Assembly: GCA_039029915.1 (NCBI GenBank)
Contig: JBCCFD010000161.1
Coordinates: 1 to 15,139 of the forward strand
Direction of reading: 5' to 3'
DNA length: 15,139 nt
Source of the DNA: QQUD01 sp039029915
Lineage (GTDB): Bacteria > Chloroflexota > Anaerolineae > Promineifilales > Promineifilaceae
Shown: in pieces, positions 7,008-12,749 of the stretch
Layout: each line of letters opens with the position of its first letter
Numbering within the stretch: position 1 is the stretch's first letter
Translations under genes and position numbers: made by a program
Notes under the pieces: model-generated
What the model saw: only the letters and a program-made list of their open reading frames with translations
The model's database searches: none
What the model was told of the DNA's origin: nothing

Positions 7008-7076
7008 AGTGTAGATCAGTTGGTTATTGGGCAGCATCGCGCTTCTGATGGGGTTTTCTTTCCAACTTTTGATGGA
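7008..7076 (-). promoter_or_regulatory. Shared promoter module C (upstream of the 117-residue gene)
   Basis: Minus strand order: TCCATCAAAAGTTGGA (7076-7061), CCCATCAGAAGCGCGATG (7052-7035), -10 hexamer TACACT (7013-7008). The spacing equals that of modules A, B and D. The distal palindrome is turned round relative to A and B. The transcript would start near 7001, leaving a 210-base leader. The module directly abuts the terminator of the upstream CPBP gene. Confidence 0.75.
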
Positions 7077-7088
7077 TTTAGTCAGGCA

Positions 7089-7119
7089 CAAAAAAGACCG
7101 CTGGAAAATCCAACGGTCT
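7089..7119 (-). terminator. Rho-independent terminator of the CPBP protease gene
   Basis: On the minus strand AGACCGTTGGA and TCCAGCGGTCT form an 11-bp stem (one G-U pair) with a three-base loop, followed directly by a run of six Ts. It lies about 46 bases after the protease stop and just before promoter module C, so the two transcripts are insulated from each other. Confidence 0.85.
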
Positions 7120-7164
7120 CACGTAAACAGAATAAAGATTTGGATATAAACAAGGTTTTGGTTT

Positions 7165-7869
7165 TTACAAATTAGGTACCAAGAATATCAGCATTGATGC
7201 AAATGGTTCGGCCAAAAGAACTGGAAGCATATGTGATATAAGGACAGGGGTGAGGCTACGATTTCCCCACAAAAACAGGCCTGCCATAATCAACCCAAGC
7301 ACCATGCTGGCAATAAAAGAGAAAATATTAAATCCAGCCCACACGGTGTGATAGAGGGCGAATAGAAGGGCCGACGCAAAAACCTGAATCCAATTAGGAA
7401 CCTGAATGTCGCGTAATTGGTTCATCAACCAGCCCCGTGTAATTATATCTTCAAGCGCCACACCTAGAGTGGCTATAAGTGCTGCCAAAATTCGAAAACC
7501 ATTAATCTGAGCGATATTAGTCTCAGGGGCAAACTGAAGAATATTGCCAAAGAATGAGGCAGCCAACAATAAGCCAACAATGACTCCCACAATATTTGGC
7601 CCTAATCGAGAGGGGGACCCAACACCTACGTATCTCAGTAGTTCCTGGAGCGACATACCGCTAATTCGTAAAATAACCGCGATAATGACACTAAACCCAA
7701 TCAAAAACCAGATTAACATCCCAAGAATCGATCCTTCCATTGAAAGGCTTTGCCTCAAAGTCAAGGGAATGGGGCCAAAGTTAGGGCCGATTATCAAAAG
7801 TAAAAGAGCTGTCACAATGACCAGCCGCTGCAAGATCATACTTTTATCAAACTGTATTGCTTTATTCAT
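7165..7869 (-). CDS. CPBP-family (CAAX protease and bacteriocin-processing type) membrane protein
   Basis: 234 residues with about seven to eight hydrophobic helices. The CPBP/Abi motifs are recognisable: motif 1 as ALEDIITRG (E140, D141, R145; the usual EExxxR has Asp for the second Glu), motif 2 as FALYH (F170, H174), and motif 3 as SHMLP (H213). The Asn or Asp normally four residues after the last His is replaced by Val217. It is therefore an intramembrane glutamyl-type protease of this family or a weakened relative. Start choice: ATG at 7869 has GGAGG six bases upstream. An upstream in-frame TTG (7881) overlaps that ribosome site and is unlikely. Promoter module D ends 27 bases before the ATG, and a terminator follows the gene, so it is probably monocistronic. 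Family members process peptides or prenylated proteins, or give bacteriocin immunity; the role here is unknown. Confidence 0.85.
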   Translation of the reverse strand: MNKAIQFDKSMILQRLVIVTALLLLIIGPNFGPIPLTLRQSLSMEGSILGMLIWFLIGFSVIIAVILRISGMSLQELLRYVGVGSPSRLGPNIVGVIVGLLLAASFFGNILQFAPETNIAQINGFRILAALIATLGVALEDIITRGWLMNQLRDIQVPNWIQVFASALLFALYHTVWAGFNIFSFIASMVLGLIMAGLFLWGNRSLTPVLISHMLPVLLAEPFASMLIFLVPNL

Positions 7870-7896
7870 TTTTTCCTCCAAAGGTAAGATGAGGAA

Positions 7897-7965
7897 AGTA
7901 TAGATCGGTAACTATGAGGGTTTCATCTTGCTTCTGATGGGTTTGACAATCCAACTTTCGATGGA
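7897..7965 (-). promoter_or_regulatory. Shared promoter module D (upstream of CPBP protease)
   Basis: Minus strand order: TCCATCGAAAGTTGGA (7965-7950), CCCATCAGAAGCAAGATG (7941-7924), -10 hexamer TATACT (7902-7897). It has the same geometry as the other three. The start of transcription would be near 7890, leaving about 20 bases before the protease ATG with its ribosome site inside. This close fit supports the promoter assignment. Confidence 0.77.
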
Positions 7966-8033
7966 TTAAAAGCAATGTCTATCGTGGCATCAGCAAGAGA
8001 AGCCGTAAACGCTCAAATTTTTTTATCGCGCGC

Positions 8034-9647
8034 TTATTCATTGCCATTTGACAACGAGGAAGGCTCAATCCAATTGGGGGCACTTAAGCTTCCCTCTAAA
8101 CTCGTCACTTGAACCCACTGCTTGCTGACGCTATCTACAAGATAAAATTGAAATGGTTCACTGGGCAAATTAGCGTGCACAAGAAGCCAACGACTGTCCG
8201 GTAGCCAAGAAAGATGGATTAGAAATTGAAAATCTGGGCCTATTTGGACCGGATTAGCTCCGTTTGGTTCGATTAGCACTATGGTCGATGTGCTTAAATC
8301 TCTTGAAAAGGAAACATAGGCAAGCTGATTACCATCTGGCGACCACGTTGGCGCATAGTTGGAATTTTCGTCACTAACGAGTGGAATTAAACCGGTACCA
8401 TCAGAAAAAACGCTATTAATATCACTCCCGCCTGATCGGTCCAAAGGAAATTCAACAAAGGCAAGCTGGTTGCCATCTGGCGACCAATTGGGTGAGCCGC
8501 CGCTGATAAGCGAGGTATGGATCTCCAGCAATTGAGTGCCATCAGTGTTAACCGTAAACGTTTGCAAACGTTGCTCGCTTTCTGATTCAGTCGGTAAGCT
8601 AACGACAAAGGCGAGCTTGTCTCCAGCTGGTGAGAAAGTGAGTTGGATTATTTCTGATGATGGCACTGCAGAATAAACGGCCGTTTCGGTCATGGGGGCT
8701 AAATCCAAAATGGTAATCGTTTCTGGTTCGTTTGGCCGAAGCTCAATAAATGCAATGGAACGGCCGTTAGGCGCCCACACCGGGTTCTGCTTGTCCGTAG
8801 CTGAGTCCGTAAGCTGTGTCACGGCTTTGCTTTCAATATCTAAAATAAAGAGCTGTCCTGGTGCCTCGGCAGAAGCGTCTGCAAATGAGAAGATCGCCTG
8901 TGTTCCATCAGGGGAAAGCTGCGGCATTTTAACTTGATCGGGAAGGTCCGTTAGCCGTTGCAGCTCATTTCCATCGCTGTTAATCCAATAAAGGTTGGTT
9001 ATGTCCGATTCGCTAGGGTTATACGCAAACAAAATTTGACCCATTGGTGGCGGAACGGGAATGGGTGTCAGGGTTGGTACGGGTGTTAGGGTTGGCGGTA
9101 CGGCTGTAGGCACAGGTTGTGCTGCATCCACAACTGTCAGTTTGATTGTAAATTCATAGACTGGAATCTCCGCTTCCTCACCTTCCGCATAGGTATACAT
9201 TGTTGTGGGTAAATCATCGCTGCTGTAGGGGTCGTAGGTTGTTCCATTGACCAATTCTTCTACGGTAAATGTTTTGGGATGGTGATTGGGGGCGGTGAAT
9301 GAAAAAGTCGGCGGCGGTGGGCCGTCTCCCATATAGGTGATGCCCCCCTCTAGTTGGTGGATAGTAATACGGCCGTTTTGATCTCCGTCTAAATAATTAT
9401 TGTCGTCCTGCCCCAAGCCACCATCCCTCACCAAAAGCAGGTTTTCCACTTGCAAGGCGGCGTCAGGGATTGGAATATCAGTTCCGTCTTGCACAATCAA
9501 AAAGCGCGTTTCGCCATAAAACGGCAGAAACTCCCAAGTTTCTACGTCACTGTTACCGTCTCCTATTCTTGTACCATCAGGAGAAAGGAAGCAACCAGCT
9601 ACCGTCACTAATCCCAAAACCAGTAAGACTAATTGAGTTCGTTTCAT
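8034..9647 (-). CDS. Lipoprotein with TolB/PD40-type beta-propeller
   Basis: 537 residues. The N-terminus is a lipoprotein signal peptide (MKRTQ, hydrophobic core, lipobox VAGC with lipidated C19), so the mature protein is anchored outside the membrane. Residues about 30-170 form an unassigned beta-rich domain that includes an acidic DGDQNGRI stretch resembling a calcium loop. A Pro/Thr-rich linker (PTLTPVPTLTPIP) follows at about 178-200. Residues 204-537 hold six WD40-like PD40 repeats with the signature W/L-SPDG-x-x-L/I-A-F: LSPDGTQAIF, WAPNGRSIAF, FSPAGDKLAF, WSPDGNQLAF, WSPDGNQLAY and WLPDSRWLLV. These form a six-bladed propeller as in TolB. Such proteins usually bind proteins or ligands; no catalytic site is apparent. 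It lies 58 bases downstream of the MetE-like gene on the same strand and may be co-transcribed, though no functional link is evident. Confidence 0.88.
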   Translation of the reverse strand: MKRTQLVLLVLGLVTVAGCFLSPDGTRIGDGNSDVETWEFLPFYGETRFLIVQDGTDIPIPDAALQVENLLLVRDGGLGQDDNNYLDGDQNGRITIHQLEGGITYMGDGPPPPTFSFTAPNHHPKTFTVEELVNGTTYDPYSSDDLPTTMYTYAEGEEAEIPVYEFTIKLTVVDAAQPVPTAVPPTLTPVPTLTPIPVPPPMGQILFAYNPSESDITNLYWINSDGNELQRLTDLPDQVKMPQLSPDGTQAIFSFADASAEAPGQLFILDIESKAVTQLTDSATDKQNPVWAPNGRSIAFIELRPNEPETITILDLAPMTETAVYSAVPSSEIIQLTFSPAGDKLAFVVSLPTESESEQRLQTFTVNTDGTQLLEIHTSLISGGSPNWSPDGNQLAFVEFPLDRSGGSDINSVFSDGTGLIPLVSDENSNYAPTWSPDGNQLAYVSFSRDLSTSTIVLIEPNGANPVQIGPDFQFLIHLSWLPDSRWLLVHANLPSEPFQFYLVDSVSKQWVQVTSLEGSLSAPNWIEPSSLSNGNE

Positions 9648-9705
9648 TAAACACCGCCTCAGGTTCTATCCATTTCGATTCTCATCATTTCATCCTAGGC
9701 TTTAC

Positions 9706-10815
9706 TTAAACGGTTTGCCATACAGTTTTAGCAACATCAACAACGAGTTCAAGTTTTCGCCACTGATCCGCTTCGGTCAGCGGATTGCCGGGGGCGGTGC
9801 TGGCAAAACCGCATTGGGGGCTGATTCCCATTCGCGCTTGAGAAACGTAGCGGCTTGCTTCATCCAAACGATGCAAAAGGTCCGCTTTCTCTTCGATTTT
9901 GGCCGTCTTCGAACTAATGAGGCCTAACACCACAAACTTATCCTGCGGAACAAAGCGAAGTGGCTCAAAACCACCCGCCCGGTCTGAATCATATTCAAGA
10001 AAAAAGCTATCGATATTCAGACGGCCAAAAACCTGTTCTGCCACAGCATCATATCCACCAGAAAAAAGCCATTCTCCCTGATTGTTGCCACGGCATTGGT
10101 GGAATGAGATTGTCATATTTTCCGGTCGTTCGGCAATGCAAGTATTGATCCAGTCGACATATCGGCCAATCATTTGCTCAGGATCGTAGCCACGCTGAGC
10201 AAACCGATTGCGCCACATGGGGTCACAAAACAGAGTGAACGTTGTGTCGTCAAGCTGAACATATGTTGCACCGCGACTCGCTAAATCTGCAATTTCTTGG
10301 CGATAAGCAGCAGCAATATCCTCAAAAAAATCGTCTAGGTCAGGGTACACATCAGGCTGATCGCTAACGCCTTCCCGATAGCGAAAGGCGTGCATGTCGG
10401 CGGGGCTAGGCAGTGTGACTTTTTGAATAGCCCCATCTCGCAGGTGCCGTTGCACTAAATCAATTTCATCTCCTGCCACAGGCCGCTGGCGTGCCACTTT
10501 ACCGGTCACAGCCGGGGTATTATATTTGATTTTGCGCTTCGTCTCATCAAATTCAATCTCTGACTCCATCATCGTAAAGCCTGAACAAGCGTCGATAAAA
10601 TGGCCGAAATAAATTTGTCTGCGGAACTCTCCGTCGGTAATTGACCTTAAGCCAATGTCCTGCTGTTTTTTGAGAATACGCAGGATCTCCCGCTCTTCAA
10701 TTGCTTGAAACGCTTCATCAGAAATTTCGCCACGCTCTTTTTGGCTATAGGCTTGCTTCAGCGAATCGGGTCGCAGCAGAGAGCCAACGTGATCGGCATG
10801 AAATGGGTGGTTCAT
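9706..10815 (-). CDS. Cobalamin-independent methionine-synthase (MetE C-terminal) family methyltransferase
   Basis: 369 residues from the chosen start, the size of the single-domain MetE-C-like family and about half of full-length MetE. The zinc site of the family is intact: H239 and C241 (ISFHQCRG), E274 (FFLEYDSDRAG) and C335 (ISPQCGFAST). ADHVGSLLRP near the N-terminus, TDGEFRR (60-66) and VQLDDTTF (186-193) are also typical. Such enzymes move a methyl group to a thiol by zinc activation. Because the N-terminal folate-binding half of MetE is missing, the methyl donor may differ. A GTG at 10866 extends the frame by 17 residues, but it sits at the predicted transcript start and has no ribosome site. 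ATG 10815 has AAGGA ten bases upstream and begins where family members begin. It is divergent from the Lrp gene, which probably regulates it. Confidence 0.87.
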   Translation of the reverse strand: MNHPFHADHVGSLLRPDSLKQAYSQKERGEISDEAFQAIEEREILRILKKQQDIGLRSITDGEFRRQIYFGHFIDACSGFTMMESEIEFDETKRKIKYNTPAVTGKVARQRPVAGDEIDLVQRHLRDGAIQKVTLPSPADMHAFRYREGVSDQPDVYPDLDDFFEDIAAAYRQEIADLASRGATYVQLDDTTFTLFCDPMWRNRFAQRGYDPEQMIGRYVDWINTCIAERPENMTISFHQCRGNNQGEWLFSGGYDAVAEQVFGRLNIDSFFLEYDSDRAGGFEPLRFVPQDKFVVLGLISSKTAKIEEKADLLHRLDEASRYVSQARMGISPQCGFASTAPGNPLTEADQWRKLELVVDVAKTVWQTV

Positions 10816-10870
10816 AAAGTTTAAGTCCTTCAAGCTTTTATTTTCAAGCGACTTTTTGTTCTCCACTTCG

Positions 10871-10913
10871 TTGATGATAGTGCATCAAACTATCGCTTCC
10901 AAATCGCTTCCAA
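10871..10913. repeat. Probable operator region: tandem 11-bp repeat and inverted repeat
   Basis: ATCGCTTCCAA occurs twice back to back (10892-10902 and 10903-10913), one helical turn apart. Next to it TTGATG (10871-10876) faces CATCAA (10883-10888). Both lie in the short divergent space between the MetE-like and Lrp genes. This is the expected place for Lrp-type binding, but the binding protein is not shown. Confidence 0.5.
10874..10902 (-). promoter_or_regulatory. Probable sigma-70-type promoter of the MetE-like gene
   Basis: On the minus strand TTGGAA (10902-10897) and TATCAT (10879-10874) are separated by 17 bases. The transcript would start near 10867, giving a leader of about 50 bases before ATG 10815. 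The -35 lies in one copy of an 11-bp tandem repeat, so binding of a regulator to the repeat would compete with polymerase. Confidence 0.5.
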
Positions 10914-10940
10914 ACAGCTTGCTAAATTCGCATATTTTCA

Positions 10941-10968
10941 TTGCTTTGTCGCGCATCATTGATAAAAT
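10941..10968 (+). promoter_or_regulatory. Probable promoter of the Lrp-type gene (leaderless transcript)
   Basis: TTGCTT (10941-10946) and TAAAAT (10963-10968) are 16 bases apart. Transcription would begin close to 10975-10980, that is at or just before the ATG at 10980, which has no ribosome site. The mRNA may therefore be leaderless. Confidence 0.45.
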
Positions 10969-10979
10969 ACGATTTAATT

Positions 10980-11447
10980 ATGCGAAATTCGTTAAAAATT
11001 GACCAGATAGATTACGCAATCATTCAAGCTTTGCAGCAGGATTCACGCAAACCGTACACCGAGATCGCAAAAAATTTAAGCATTGCTGAAAGTACCGTAC
11101 GGAACCGGGTCTCTCGACTTTTAGCTGACAATACATTGCGGCTTGGGGCAACGTTTGATTTTATCAAGCTTGGCTTTAACGCCTCTGCTTTTATGTCAAT
11201 CCGCGTGCAGGCGGATCAGTTTGATGAAGTGGCTGAAGCACTTAAAACGATTCCTGAAGTCAGCTATTTGCTGGCAGTGACCGGTGAGTTTGACTTGATG
11301 GCAGAACTCACCTGCCGTGATCATGAACATCTGATGGACACCATCAAAAAAATTCGCGGTATTAGCGCCATAATAAATACAGCCACCCAAACGATATTAC
11401 ACGTCTATAAAGAACTGTTACCCAGTTTGGCAACAGGTAAAACTTAA
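10980..11447 (+). CDS. Lrp/AsnC-family transcriptional regulator
   Basis: 155 residues. Residues 7-55 are the AsnC-type helix-turn-helix (IDQIDYAIIQALQQDSRKPY, then IAKNLSIAESTVRNRVSRL). Residues about 66-142 are the RAM ligand-binding domain, with the TGEFDL turn (101-106) that forms the effector pocket. Length is normal for the family. An upstream TTG (10941) would add 13 residues but coincides with the predicted -35 box, and ATG 10980 starts just before the conserved KIDQIDYAIIQ, so the ATG is preferred. It is divergent from the MetE-like gene and followed, 84 bases later, by the GcvT-like gene. Lrp proteins usually sense an amino acid or related compound and control the adjacent catabolic genes, and that is the likely role here. 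Confidence 0.9.
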   Translation: MRNSLKIDQIDYAIIQALQQDSRKPYTEIAKNLSIAESTVRNRVSRLLADNTLRLGATFDFIKLGFNASAFMSIRVQADQFDEVAEALKTIPEVSYLLAVTGEFDLMAELTCRDHEHLMDTIKKIRGISAIINTATQTILHVYKELLPSLATGKT

Positions 11448-11531
11448 ACTCTAGTGTTCCGTCAAACTAATATTTTTGAATAGCCTGTGGCGATGGAACC
11501 TGAAATTTCGACAAAAAACGAGGAGAAGATT

Positions 11532-12749
11532 ATGGTGAAGCGCACCCCGTTTCATGAACGTTTAGAACCGCTCAACCAGCCGGAAATATGGGAACATTGG
11601 GCCGGTTATTTGGCGGCACCCCGCTATCAATATTCAGATTTAGCAGAGTATTATTCAACTCGCAACGCGGTATCTTTATTCGATACATCCCCCTTATTCA
11701 AGTACAAGTTTTCTGGTCCGGATGCAGAGGCGTTTTTATCACGCGTACTGGCTCGAGATATTCGCAAATGTCGGGTGGGCCAAGCCCAATACACGATTTG
11801 GTGTAACGAGGCCGGCTATGTGATGGAAGACGGCGTCATTATGCGGGTCTCAGCGGATGAGTATTGGCTTACGACAGCCGAACCAAACCTACGCTATTTT
11901 AGAAAGCTAGCCAAAGGGGCTAACGTCACAATTGAAGATATTAGCACCCAATACGGTGTGCTGGCCATTCAGGGACCACACTCCCTTTCGACTTTAGGCC
12001 AGTTGTCTGACGATATCGCAGAGCTGCGCTTTTTTCGCCTTACTCAAACGAAAATGGCAGGTGTCGATGTCACTGTTTCCCGCACCGGCTTTACCGGCGA
12101 TTTGGGGTATGAAATCTGGGTTGCGGCCGATGACGCCCTCACGCTATTTGATGCCATCTGGGAAGCTGGAAAGGGATATAACATGACCGCTATCGGCTCA
12201 GCCGCTCTCTCGATTGCCCGAATCGAGGCTGGCTTGCTCCTTATCGATGTGGACTTTCACAATGCCCGTTTTGCTTGGACAGATGCCCAACGAGAGACGC
12301 CGTACGAACTTGGCTGGGGCTGGATGTTCAAAAAGCTGCACAGTGATGACCGAGATTTTATCGGTCGGGCAGCCATTGAAAAGGAGATTGCCACCGGAAG
12401 CAGCCGCTGGAAAACTGTGGGGCTGGCCGTTGACTGGCGTGATTATGATCGTTTACATCGCGAAGCGGGCATCATGACGCCTAAAGAAGGGGTTTTGGTT
12501 CAAGACACGATGAGCATTTATCGTCGTTCAGACATACCGTGGCAATATGCAGGCTACGCCAGTAGCTTTATGTGGTCATCTTTGAAAAAACAGCATGTGG
12601 CAATTGCCAAACTGCCCTTTGATTTGTGTGAACCGGGCACTGAGGTTGATCTCGAAATCTCAGTCATCCGTCAACCCCAATATGTGTTATCCCGCGTGGT
12701 CGAGCTGCCATTTTTTAACCCGGCCCGTAAAACAGCGAGGCAAGCGTAA
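11532..12749 (+). CDS. GcvT-like (aminomethyltransferase / DmdA / sarcosine-demethylating type) protein
   Basis: 405 residues. The fold of the glycine-cleavage T protein is clear: LFDTSPLFKYKFSGPDAEAF (49-68); the conserved Asp of the folate pocket in AGYVMEDGVI (D100); TAEPNLRYF (115-123); VLAIQGPHS (143-151); SRTGFTGDLGYEIW (183-196); and ARIEAGLLLIDVDF (229-242). These enzymes transfer a one-carbon unit from an N-methyl, aminomethyl or S-methyl compound to tetrahydrofolate. No other gene of a glycine-cleavage system (GcvH, GcvP) is nearby, so a stand-alone demethylase is more likely than glycine cleavage. Start choice: ATG 11532 has GAGGAG six bases upstream. A GTG 45 bases earlier has none. 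The stop overlaps the start of the next gene in TAATG, showing translational coupling. Confidence 0.88.
   Translation: MVKRTPFHERLEPLNQPEIWEHWAGYLAAPRYQYSDLAEYYSTRNAVSLFDTSPLFKYKFSGPDAEAFLSRVLARDIRKCRVGQAQYTIWCNEAGYVMEDGVIMRVSADEYWLTTAEPNLRYFRKLAKGANVTIEDISTQYGVLAIQGPHSLSTLGQLSDDIAELRFFRLTQTKMAGVDVTVSRTGFTGDLGYEIWVAADDALTLFDAIWEAGKGYNMTAIGSAALSIARIEAGLLLIDVDFHNARFAWTDAQRETPYELGWGWMFKKLHSDDRDFIGRAAIEKEIATGSSRWKTVGLAVDWRDYDRLHREAGIMTPKEGVLVQDTMSIYRRSDIPWQYAGYASSFMWSSLKKQHVAIAKLPFDLCEPGTEVDLEISVIRQPQYVLSRVVELPFFNPARKTARQA

Larger units (their letters stand above)
6792..7164. other. Intergenic: terminator of CPBP gene, promoter module C, long structured leader
   Basis: From right to left on the minus strand this gap holds the terminator of the CPBP protease gene (7089-7119), promoter module C (7008-7076), and then a leader of about 210 bases before the 117-residue gene. 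The leader contains two long inverted repeats (6883-6935 and 6939-6990) and a small palindrome TTTCTA-tt-TAGAAA (6843-6856). No further gene is seen. Confidence 0.7.

Noticed and set aside
7870..7881. TTG start giving a CPBP protein four residues longer
   Set aside because: It overlaps the GGAGG ribosome site that serves the ATG at 7869.
10816..10866. GTG start extending the MetE-like protein by 17 residues
   Set aside because: It lies at the predicted transcript start with no ribosome site, and the extra residues are low-complexity and not typical of the family.
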